This document shows, in pieces, positions 25,325-32,689 of a DNA stretch of 64,000 bases. The first letter of the stretch is position 1; the number at the start of each line of letters is the position of its first letter. The translations under genes and the position numbers were made by a program. The notes under the pieces were generated by a model. That model had not been told where the DNA came from, did no database searches, and worked only from the letters and a program-made list of their open reading frames with translations. Source of the stretch: Solimonas sp. K1W22B-7 (GTDB lineage Bacteria > Pseudomonadota > Gammaproteobacteria > Nevskiales > Nevskiaceae); assembly GCF_003428335.1 (NCBI RefSeq), contig NZ_CP031704.1:5158071-5222070 (forward strand). The letters are read 5' to 3'.

Positions 25325-26215
25325 TCAGGGCAGGATCGCGGCCAGGGCACCGGGCAGCTCGGGGTAGCGGAAGGCAAACCCTTCCTCCCGTGCCCGCTGG
25401 GGCAGCACCTTCTGGCCCGTCAGGAGAAGATCGGCCATGCCGCCCACCATGGTCTTCAGCACCCAGCCCGGCATCGGCAGCAGGGCGGGCTTGCCCAGGG
25501 CGCGGCCCAGCTCCCGGGCAAACTGCGCATTGGTCACCGGCTCGGGCGCCGTACCGTTGTAGACCCCCTTGCAGCGCTCGTTGTCCAGCAGCCACAGGAT
25601 CATCGCCACCAGGTCCTCGCGGTGAATCCAGGACATCCACTGCCGGCCGTTGCCCAGCGGCCCGCCCAGGCCCATGCGGAAGGCTGGCAGCATCTTCGCC
25701 AGCGGCCCGCCGTCGCGCTCCAGCACCAAGCCGGTGCGCAGCAGGCAGACCCGCACGCCCAGCTTCTCGGCCTTGCGCGCCTCCGCCTCCCAGGCGCGGC
25801 ACAGCTGCGACTGGAACTCGTCGTAGCCGCCGGAGGTGGAATGCTCGCTCAGGGCCTCGTCGCCGCGGGCGCCGTACCAGCCGATGGCGGAGCCGGAGAC
25901 GATCACCCTGGGCCGGTCCTCGGTATTGCGCAGATGGTCGACCATGCGCCGCGTCACCTGCACGCGGCTGTCGGTGAACTGCTGCAGCCGCTCCTCGTTC
26001 CAGCGGTGCTCCGCCAGGTTCTCGCCGGCCAGGTTGATCAGGGCATCGTAGCCGCCGATGCCGTCCATCTTCATCGCCACGCGGGTGCCGAAAGGCAGGT
26101 CCCTGGCCTTGCCGCCGTTGCGCGTCAGCACGGTGACCTCGTAGTCGCGGCCGAGCAGCGCCGCGCACAGCGGCCTGCCGATGAATCCGGTACCGCCGGT
26201 GACCAGCACGTGCAT
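25325..26215 (-). CDS. TIGR01777-family NAD(P)-dependent epimerase (SDR39U1/YfcH-like)
   Basis: A 296-residue extended short-chain dehydrogenase-like protein. The nucleotide-binding motif VTGGTGFIGRPL is at about residues 5-16. SGSAIGWYGARGDE, with the family's characteristic Tyr, and NGTAPEPVTN are hallmarks of the TIGR01777 group. A C-terminal DUF1731-like segment ends the protein. E. coli YfcH and human SDR39U1 are relatives of uncertain substrate. The ATG at 26215 has GAGAGGAGG just upstream, which decides the start over an in-frame upstream codon. Divergent from rarD. Confidence 0.9.
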   Translation of the reverse strand: MHVLVTGGTGFIGRPLCAALLGRDYEVTVLTRNGGKARDLPFGTRVAMKMDGIGGYDALINLAGENLAEHRWNEERLQQFTDSRVQVTRRMVDHLRNTEDRPRVIVSGSAIGWYGARGDEALSEHSTSGGYDEFQSQLCRAWEAEARKAEKLGVRVCLLRTGLVLERDGGPLAKMLPAFRMGLGGPLGNGRQWMSWIHREDLVAMILWLLDNERCKGVYNGTAPEPVTNAQFARELGRALGKPALLPMPGWVLKTMVGGMADLLLTGQKVLPQRAREEGFAFRYPELPGALAAILP

Positions 26216-26346
26216 GGAGCCTCCTCTCCTGTTCCGGCGCATAAGTTAACGCGCTGGCGCGGATGACGCATCGTCCCGTCTCCGGCACACTGCGCGCCGC
26301 CCGCAGCCCCGCCGCCATGAACGCCCCCAGCCCCACCGCAGACCGG

Positions 26347-27240
26347 ATGGACCAGACCCGCAAGGGACTGGCCGCCGCGCTGGGCGCCTACCTGATCTGG
26401 GGCCTGTTCCCGCTGTACTGGAAACTGCTGGCCACGGTGCCGGCCGTGCAGACCATGGCGCACCGCACCGTCTGGTGCGCGTTGCTGGTGGCGCTATGGC
26501 TGGGCTTCCGCGAAGGCTACGGCTGGTTGCGCGAACTGCCGCGCCGCACGGTCGGCATGCTGCTGATCAGCGCCCTGCTGATCGCCTGCAACTGGTGGCT
26601 CTACATCTGGGCCGTCACCGCCGGCCACATCGTCGAAACCAGCCTGGGCTACTTCATCAATCCGCTGCTGAGCGTGCTGCTCGGCGTGTTCGTGCTGCGC
26701 GAGCGCCTGCGTCCCCTGCAATGGCTGGCCGTGGCCATCGCCGCCATCGGCGTCATCTACATGACCCTGCAAGCCGGCCGCCTGCCCTGGATCGCCCTGG
26801 CCATCGCCGCCAGCTTCGGCGGCTACGGTTTATGGCGAAAGCTGATGCCGGTGTCCGCCGTGCAGGGCCTGGCCGTGGAAAGCGGCCTGCTGTTCCTGCC
26901 CGCGCTGATCGCGCTGCTGTGGTTTGAACACAAAGGCAGCGGCACCTTCGGCCACCACGGCCTGCACACCGACCTGCTCCTCGCCTTCGGCGGCTTCGTC
27001 ACCGCCCTGCCCCTGGTCTGGTTCGCCTACGGCGCCAGACGCATCCCGCTGTCGACGGTCGGCCTGCTGCAGTACATCACCCCGACGCTGCAACTGATGT
27101 GCGGCGTGCTGGTGTTCCACGAACCCTTCCTGCCGATGCACTGGGTGGGCTTCGGGCTGATCTGGAGCGCGCTGGCGGTGTATGCGATGGAGGGGCTGTG
27201 GCGGATGCGGCGCGGAACCGCGCAGCCAGGAATTCCATGA
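26347..27240 (+). CDS. rarD: EamA-family transporter RarD
   Basis: A 297-residue integral membrane protein with about ten helices arranged as two EamA repeats. The N-terminus MDQTRKGLAAALGAYLIWG aligns with RarD of E. coli (296 residues), which supports the ATG at 26347; ATG at 26317 is an alternative. RarD was named for chloramphenicol sensitivity, but its natural substrate is not established. The stop codon overlaps the start of the DUF4279 gene (ATGA). Confidence 0.88.
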   Translation: MDQTRKGLAAALGAYLIWGLFPLYWKLLATVPAVQTMAHRTVWCALLVALWLGFREGYGWLRELPRRTVGMLLISALLIACNWWLYIWAVTAGHIVETSLGYFINPLLSVLLGVFVLRERLRPLQWLAVAIAAIGVIYMTLQAGRLPWIALAIAASFGGYGLWRKLMPVSAVQGLAVESGLLFLPALIALLWFEHKGSGTFGHHGLHTDLLLAFGGFVTALPLVWFAYGARRIPLSTVGLLQYITPTLQLMCGVLVFHEPFLPMHWVGFGLIWSALAVYAMEGLWRMRRGTAQPGIP

Positions 27241-27650
27241 CACGCCTTGCCCGATCCATGTTAGGCCTGCGCATCTTCGGTGACGACCTTGATCCCGACG
27301 AGGTGACGGCATTGCTTGGCTGCAGGCCCACCAAGGCTTTTCGCAAAGGGGACCTCAGCCACGCAAAGTCCGAACGCTCGGTGCCTAGAGTTACCGGAAG
27401 ATGGAGTCTGAACGCAGAACCTCGAACTCCCGAGGACTTCGACGGCCAGATCGCCGATATTTTCTCGAATCTCACCGACGACCTGACCGTCTGGGCGAAG
27501 CTCGGCCAGCGATTCAGGATCGACCTTTTCTGCGGCGGATTCATGGGCGACTCCAACGAAGGCTTCTCCCTGTCGGTGCAATCGCTGCGCACGCTGGCGG
27601 ACAGGGGCGTCGAGTTCGGGCTGGACCTCTACGCGCCGGATACCGAATAG
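27237..27650 (+). CDS. DUF4279 domain protein
   Basis: A 137-residue soluble protein matching the DUF4279 pattern: RIFGDDLDPDEVTALLGC at the start, a central W and DLxxxI segment, then DLFCGGFM and NEGFSLS. The conserved C-terminus is a LADRGVEFGLDLYAP-like end. Function is unknown. It is translationally coupled to rarD by an ATGA overlap but is less GC-rich (TTT, GAA and ATT codons), so it may be a later arrival. A cluster of dispersed repeats begins eight bases after its stop. Confidence 0.85.
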   Translation: MTRLARSMLGLRIFGDDLDPDEVTALLGCRPTKAFRKGDLSHAKSERSVPRVTGRWSLNAEPRTPEDFDGQIADIFSNLTDDLTVWAKLGQRFRIDLFCGGFMGDSNEGFSLSVQSLRTLADRGVEFGLDLYAPDTE

Positions 27651-27657
27651 CAACTAG

Positions 27658-27723
27658 TAGGGTGCGCATCGCGCACGCGGGGCAATCTCGGCCAAGCCCC
27701 ATGGTGCGCGGTGCGCACCCTAC
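27658..27723. repeat. hairpin-forming dispersed repeat, GGTGCGC type, copy 2
   Basis: GTAGGGTGCGCATCGCGCAC pairs with GGTGCGCGGTGCGCACCCTAC around CGGGGCAATCTCGGCCAAGC. This is the counterpart of 12440-12505, with a different loop. Confidence 0.75.
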
Positions 27724-27729
27724 AGTGAC

Positions 27730-28051
27730 GTAGAGTGGGCAAACGTCTTCATGTTTGCCCACGCGGGGGGCGCACGAGCCGGCGAATACTGCGCACTAAA
27801 CCTTGTTGTGTCTTCCAATGGCTTGGTGAGCGCAGCGAATGCTTTTGACGTTCCGGGGTGATCTGTCGCGCTTTGGCGATGACTCAATGTCATCGCCTGC
27901 GGCAGTGAAGTAGGGTGGGCAAACGTCTTCAAGTTTGCCCACGCGGGCGCACACGATCGCGTGAGTAACGCTACGAATACTGCGCACCAAACCTTCTTGT
28001 ATCTTCCAATGGCTTGGTGAGCGCAGCGAATGCTGTTGATGTTCCGGGTTC
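27730..28051. repeat. tandem pair of about 135-bp units containing TGGGCAAAC hairpins
   Basis: Two related units lie at about 27730-27858 and 27909-28051. Each begins with a hairpin (GTGGGCAAACGTCTTCA then GTTTGCCCAC), continues through GAATACTGCGCAC and AAACCTT, and ends CTTCCAATGGCTTGGTGAGCG. A short spacer with GATGACTCAATGTCATC (another inverted repeat) separates them. The second unit runs into the 390-bp element. No protein frame is conserved between them. Confidence 0.75.
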
Positions 28052-28386
28052 CCTCGTAGCGGCGCCCGCGCAGGGGTCGGGCGCAGGGGTCGAGCCGGAC
28101 AGGATGTCCGGCCGAGGACACACAGGCCATGGATGGCCTGTGTGTCCGACCCCGTCCGCGCTCGACCACTGTGCGGGGCACCCCGCTTCAGCGGGGCGCC
28201 GATACAAGGGTACGTTTTCTCTTGGTTACTTACTCTTTGACGTATATCAAAGAGAAGTAACTCGCCCTTGGGCGAAATAGACCTCCAGAGAGCCGCGGCT
28301 CCTGACCGGCCTCGTGGCCGGCGTTACCGACAAGCTGCGGCGCGTGCCTCGATACACCGCTACGCGGCACTCGGCATGAACGGTTC
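27996..28386. repeat. about 390-bp dispersed intergenic element, copy 2
   Basis: Near-full copy of 12518-12905 in the same orientation. The stem-loop region reads GGTTACTTACTCTTTGACG then CAAAGAGAAGTAACTCGCC. Several differences between copies fall on both sides of the stem, consistent with structure being kept. It occupies the rest of the 27651-28405 gap; no gene is supported there. Confidence 0.8.
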
Positions 28387-28405
28387 GTGTTTTTCTCGGA
28401 TGAAC

Positions 28406-29389
28406 CTAATACCCCGGCTCCGCCCCCGGCAACGCCGCCGCATCCACCCCCTGCGCCCGCAGATGACTCACCAGCGTCTCGGTATGCCCATGCATCGCCA
28501 GTACCCGCTTCGCCCCGCTCTGCCCGATGCTCAGCAACAGCCCCTCCCAGTCCGCGTGATCGGACAGGACGAACCCGCGATCGAATGACTCACGCCGCGC
28601 ATCGCGACTCATCCAGCCCGACGCAAAGCCGCAGCGATACGGCCGGAAGCGCTTCATCCACGGCGTCCCCCGCGCACCCGGCGGCGCCAGGATCAGCTGG
28701 CCCTTGAAATCGGTGTCGCGCGGCGGCGCCACGGCCGACTCGGTCGGCAGCATCTTCACGCCCGCCTTGCGGTAGATCTCCACCAGCGGCGCCATCGAGC
28801 CATGCACCCAGGCCTTGCCGTCGGTGTAGCGCGTCAGCTCCGCGAGGATGCGCTGCGCCTTGCCCAGCGCGTAGCAGAACATCACGGAGGCCTGGCCCTC
28901 GGCGGCGTTGCCCTGCCACCACTCGTGGATCTCGCGCGCCGTCTCCGAGGCCAGCGGCCAGCGGTACTCGGGCAGGCCGAAGGTCGCCTCGGTGACGAAC
29001 ACGTCGCAGGGCACCGGCTCGAAGGCCGTGCAGGTGGGATCGTCGTCGCGCTTGTAGTCGCCGGAGATCACCCAGACCTGGCCCTCGGCCTCGATGCGCA
29101 CCTGCGCCGAGCCCAGCACGTGTCCGGCCGGGTGCAGCGACACGCGCGCCGCGCCGATCTGCACCGGCTGGCCCCAGTCCAGCGCGTTGATCCAGGTCTT
29201 GGCGCCGATGCGCGCGCGCAGCAGCGCCTCGCCCTCGCGGCTGGACCAGTACTGCATGGAACCCGTACGCGCATGGTCGCCATGCGCATGCGTGATCACG
29301 GCGCGCGCCACCGGCTTGGCGGGGTCGATGTAGAAATCGCCGGCCGGGCAGTACAGGCCCGACGGGCGCATCACCACTAAGTCGCTCAT
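28406..29389 (-). CDS. ligase-associated DNA exonuclease (metallo-beta-lactamase fold)
   Basis: A 327-residue metallo-beta-lactamase/beta-CASP type nuclease. The metal motif THAHGDHAR, the later SGDYKRDDDP, a conserved EATFG and the C-terminal SDHADWEGLL and MHGHTE segments identify the 'ligase-associated DNA exonuclease' family. That family is usually encoded beside an ATP-dependent DNA ligase and a helicase. Here it is instead fused translationally to waaA: its ATG overlaps the waaA TGA. No ligase gene is in the window. It probably acts in DNA end processing, inferred from the family alone. Confidence 0.88.
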   Translation of the reverse strand: MSDLVVMRPSGLYCPAGDFYIDPAKPVARAVITHAHGDHARTGSMQYWSSREGEALLRARIGAKTWINALDWGQPVQIGAARVSLHPAGHVLGSAQVRIEAEGQVWVISGDYKRDDDPTCTAFEPVPCDVFVTEATFGLPEYRWPLASETAREIHEWWQGNAAEGQASVMFCYALGKAQRILAELTRYTDGKAWVHGSMAPLVEIYRKAGVKMLPTESAVAPPRDTDFKGQLILAPPGARGTPWMKRFRPYRCGFASGWMSRDARRESFDRGFVLSDHADWEGLLLSIGQSGAKRVLAMHGHTETLVSHLRAQGVDAAALPGAEPGY

Positions 29390-30633
29390 GCCCGGTCCAG
29401 CAGTGCCAGCAGCTTCTGCAGGGCGCCGCGGTTGGCGGCGACGGCATGGCGGCCGGCCTCGCCCATCGTGCCGCGCAGCACGTCGTCGCAGAGCAGGCGC
29501 GCCAGCGCGTCGACCAGTTGGCCGGCGTCGATCACCTGCTCGGCCGCATGCTCGTCGAGCAGCAGGTCGCGGGCGGCGATGAAGTTGTGCATCTGCGGGC
29601 CGAACAGCACCGGCAGGCCCAGGGCCGCCGGCTCCAGCACGTTGTGCCCGCCCACCGGTACCAGGCTGCCGCCGACAAAGGCGACGTCGGCGGCGGCGAA
29701 GTAGGCAAACATCTCGCCCATGCTGTCGCCCAGCAGCACTTCCACCGTGATGGCCTCGCCATTCCAGGCGCTGCGGCGGATGCAGCCGTAGCCCTGCTTC
29801 GCCACCAGCTTCGCCACCGCGTCGAAGCGCTGCGGATGCCGCGGCACCAGGATCAGCACGGCCTCGGGAATCTGCCCGCGCAGCGCGCGGTGCGCGGCCA
29901 GCGCCGCCTCTTCCTCGCCCTCGTGGGTGCTGGCGGCGATCCAGGCCGGGCGCCCGGCCAGGGCACTGCGCAGGCGCTCGCCCAGCGCCAGCTGCGCCTC
30001 CGGCACGGCGAGGTCGAACTTGATGTTGCCCATGGTGCTGACGCGCGGCGCGCCGAGCTGGCGGAAGCGTTCGGCGTCGGCGTCGCTCTGCGCCGCCACC
30101 TCCGTGCAATCCGACAGCACCGAGCCGGCAAAGCCGCGCACGCGGCCATAGCCCCGGAACGAGCGCGGCGACAGGCGCGCATTGGCCACCAGCAGCGGGA
30201 TGCGGCGCCGCGCCAGCGCGCGGAACAGGTTGGGCCAGAGTTCGGTTTCCATCACCACCACGCGGCGCGGGCGCATGCGCTCGATGTAGCGCGCGACCAC
30301 GTCGGGCAGGTCGTAGGGCAGGTAGGTATGCAGCACCTGCGGGCCCAGGGCCTCCGACACGCGCTGCGAGCCGGTGGGGGTCATCGTGGTGACCAGCACG
30401 CGGCCCTCGCCATGGCGCGCCACCAGGGCACGGATCAGCGGCAGGGCGGCCAGCGACTCGCCCACGGACACGGCATGGACCCAGGCCTCCACCGGCTGCG
30501 ACGGGGCCTCGACGAAGCCGAAGCGCTCGCCCCAGCGGCAGCGGTAGGCAGGCAGGTCGAAGCCCTTCCACCACAGGCGCAGCAGGACCAGCGGGGTGAT
30601 CAGGTACAGCAGGCAGGAGTAGAGCAGACGCAT
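29386..30633 (-). CDS. waaA: 3-deoxy-D-manno-octulosonic acid transferase
   Basis: A 415-residue inner-membrane-associated glycosyltransferase that adds Kdo to lipid A precursor. An N-terminal anchor (about residues 3-20) precedes a GT-B fold. The family landmarks WVHAVSVGESLAALPLI (with the conserved catalytic Glu), METELWPN, GNIKFD, PRHPQRF and GGSLVPVGGHNVLEPA are all present. The ATG at 30633 is preferred to an upstream TTG. It is divergent from lpxL, another lipid A gene, with only 56 bp between them, so the two may share a control region. Confidence 0.96.
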   Translation of the reverse strand: MRLLYSCLLYLITPLVLLRLWWKGFDLPAYRCRWGERFGFVEAPSQPVEAWVHAVSVGESLAALPLIRALVARHGEGRVLVTTMTPTGSQRVSEALGPQVLHTYLPYDLPDVVARYIERMRPRRVVVMETELWPNLFRALARRRIPLLVANARLSPRSFRGYGRVRGFAGSVLSDCTEVAAQSDADAERFRQLGAPRVSTMGNIKFDLAVPEAQLALGERLRSALAGRPAWIAASTHEGEEEAALAAHRALRGQIPEAVLILVPRHPQRFDAVAKLVAKQGYGCIRRSAWNGEAITVEVLLGDSMGEMFAYFAAADVAFVGGSLVPVGGHNVLEPAALGLPVLFGPQMHNFIAARDLLLDEHAAEQVIDAGQLVDALARLLCDDVLRGTMGEAGRHAVAANRGALQKLLALLDRA

Positions 30634-30689
30634 CGCGAAAGGATATGCCAACAAGCGCGCCCCGCGGCGCCGGCCGCTACAATTCGCGG

Positions 30690-31610
30690 ATGGCCGATCG
30701 TCAATTCAGGACTGCCTTCCTCTCGCCCCGCTACTGGCCGACCTGGTTCGGCATCGGGCTCATGCGCCTGCTGTGCCTGCTGCCGCTGCCTTGGCTGGTG
30801 GGCCTGGGCGCCGGCCTCGGCCGCTGCCTCGGGCACATCATCCCCGGCCGCCGCCACGTCGTGCGGCGCAACCTCGAGGTCTGCTTCCCGCAGCTGCAGG
30901 CGGCGGAACGCGAAAAGATGGTGGACGAGCACTTCGCGGCGCTGGGCGCCGGTGTGTTCGAGGCGGCGCTGGCCTGGTTCGCCTCCGACGAGAAGCTGCG
31001 GCCGCATGGCGAGGTGGTGGGGCTGGAGCACCTGGACGCGGCCATGAAGGACGGCCACGGCGTGCTGCTGCTGACCGGGCACTTCACCACCCTGGAGCTG
31101 GGCGCCCGCTACCTGTGCCTTGCAAACCGCCCGTTCCACGCCATGTACCGGCCGTACAAGAACAAGGTGATGGACCACTACATGCACCACTGGCGCGAGG
31201 CCCGGTCCGGCCTGCCGGCGCTGCCGCGCGAGGACCTGCGCAAGCTGGTGAAGGCGCTGCGCGAGGGCCGCCGCATCTGGTATGCGCCGGACCAGACCCT
31301 GGACCGCCGCAACGCCGTGTTCGCCCCCTTCTTCGGCCACCCCGCCCTGACCATCAGCGCCACCGGGCGCCTGGCGCAGATGGGCCGGGCCCGGGTGGTG
31401 CCGTATTTCCCGGCGCGGGTGAACGGGCGCTACCGCGTGACCTTCTTCCCGGCGCTGGAGCAGTTTCCGGGCGAGGACGAACTGGCCGACACCACCCGGA
31501 TCAACCAGGTCCTGGAGGAAGGGGTCCAGCTCGCGCCGGCCCAGTACTTCTGGGTCCATCGCCGCTTCAAGAAGCGGCCGCCCGGCACAGCGGACGTGTA
31601 TAAGCGTTAA
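30690..31610 (+). CDS. lpxL: lipid A biosynthesis acyltransferase (LpxL-like)
   Basis: A 306-residue inner-membrane late acyltransferase. A single N-terminal hydrophobic segment follows FLSPRYWPTWFGIGL. The catalytic HX4E-type motif is in TGHFTTLELGAR. Strong matches to E. coli LpxL include HVVRRNLEVCFP, WYAPDQ and the C-terminal FWVHRRFKKRPPG. LpxL adds a secondary lauroyl chain to Kdo2-lipid IVA; whether this copy prefers laurate cannot be read. TACAAT just before the ATG at 30690 looks like a -10 element, implying a very short leader. Confidence 0.92.
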   Translation: MADRQFRTAFLSPRYWPTWFGIGLMRLLCLLPLPWLVGLGAGLGRCLGHIIPGRRHVVRRNLEVCFPQLQAAEREKMVDEHFAALGAGVFEAALAWFASDEKLRPHGEVVGLEHLDAAMKDGHGVLLLTGHFTTLELGARYLCLANRPFHAMYRPYKNKVMDHYMHHWREARSGLPALPREDLRKLVKALREGRRIWYAPDQTLDRRNAVFAPFFGHPALTISATGRLAQMGRARVVPYFPARVNGRYRVTFFPALEQFPGEDELADTTRINQVLEEGVQLAPAQYFWVHRRFKKRPPGTADVYKR

Positions 31611-31700
31611 CTCCGCGAGTCGGAGCGCAGCTTCTACGCTCGCGTTGCTGATATATTTGGCGGCATACCAATTCAGACCCAATTGCCCGAGGTCGGCGTG

Positions 31701-32657
31701 ATGCTCAAGTTCTGCCGTATCGCTGCTGCTGCGATCGTTTTCGCTTCTGCTCCCGTGCTGGCTGCCAGCGTCGCCGAAGAGGCCCAGTCCCTGCTCAACC
31801 AGGGCAACGCCGCCGACGCCCTGCGCAAGGTGGAAACCCATCTGCAGGCCAACCCGCAGGACGCACAGGCGCGCTTCGTGCGCGGCCTCGCCCTGGTGCG
31901 TCTCAACCGCACCGAGCAGGCGATCCGGGTCTTCGCCGACCTGACCCGCGACTACCCGCAACTGCCCGAGCCCTACAACAACCTCGCCGTGCTTTATGCA
32001 CAGCAGGGCGACTACGAGCGCGCCCGCGATGCCCTGGAAGCCGCCCTGGCCACGCACCCGAGCTACGCCACCGCCCACGAGAACCTGGGCGACATCTACG
32101 CCGCCCTGGCCGGCGCGTCCTACAACCGCGCCCTGATGCTGGACCCGGGCAACGGCGCCCTGCGCCGCAAGCTGGGCCTGGTCGGCCAGCTCGACAACAC
32201 CCCCAGCGATCCGGCCACCACGGTCGCCGCCCCGGCTCCGCGCGCTGCGCCGGCCCCGGCCGCCGCCGCCCCGATGCCGCCGCCGGCCGCCGCCCCGGCC
32301 GCCACCGAGGTCGATGCCGCCACCACCCAGGCCGTCAACGCGACCCTGGCCAGCTGGTCCCAGTCCTGGGCCGGCAAGAACCTCGAAGCCTACTTCGCGC
32401 TCTACGCGCCGGACTTCCAGCCCGAGGGCGGCCTTAGCCGCGGCGCCTGGGAGGCCCAGCGCCGTGACCGCATCACCCGCCCGAAGCGCATCAGCGTCAA
32501 GGCCGTGAACCCGCAGATCACCCGCGCCGGCGACACGCTGCGCGTCAGCTTCCGCCAGGACTACGAGTCCGACGCCTTCTCCGACCAGGTCAGCAAGACC
32601 CTGGAACTGAAGCAGGTGGGCGGCAGCTGGAAGATCAGCCGCGAATACACGCGCTGA
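31701..32657 (+). CDS. periplasmic TPR protein with C-terminal NTF2-like (Cds6-type) domain
   Basis: A 318-residue exported protein. It has a signal peptide (MLKFCRIAAAAIVFASAPVLAAS), three to four tetratricopeptide repeats (about 25-150, such as AIRVFADLTRDYPQLPEPYN) and a long Pro/Ala linker (about 175-210). A C-terminal domain of about 100 residues starts near VNATLASWSQSWAGKNLEAY. The same domain type ends the next gene's L,D-transpeptidase (IESWRRRWSARDTEAYLAFY). In H. pylori Csd6-type proteins an NTF2-like domain accompanies the transpeptidase. The neighbouring genes probably act together on peptidoglycan. ATG at 31701 is chosen so the signal peptide starts properly. Confidence 0.82.
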   Translation: MLKFCRIAAAAIVFASAPVLAASVAEEAQSLLNQGNAADALRKVETHLQANPQDAQARFVRGLALVRLNRTEQAIRVFADLTRDYPQLPEPYNNLAVLYAQQGDYERARDALEAALATHPSYATAHENLGDIYAALAGASYNRALMLDPGNGALRRKLGLVGQLDNTPSDPATTVAAPAPRAAPAPAAAAPMPPPAAAPAATEVDAATTQAVNATLASWSQSWAGKNLEAYFALYAPDFQPEGGLSRGAWEAQRRDRITRPKRISVKAVNPQITRAGDTLRVSFRQDYESDAFSDQVSKTLELKQVGGSWKISREYTR

Positions 32658-32689
32658 GCTGACCGCTGGTCGACCCTAGCCAAGCTTCG

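Noticed and set aside
27651-28405. CRISPR array in the repeat-rich gap
   Set aside because: Repeats are long, palindromic and diverged, with no regular spacer of 30-40 bp and no cas genes.
28406-30574. A single 722-codon frame joining waaA-antiphase sequence to the exonuclease
   Set aside because: Only the last 327 codons are homologous to a family. The upstream part is an out-of-frame reading of waaA.
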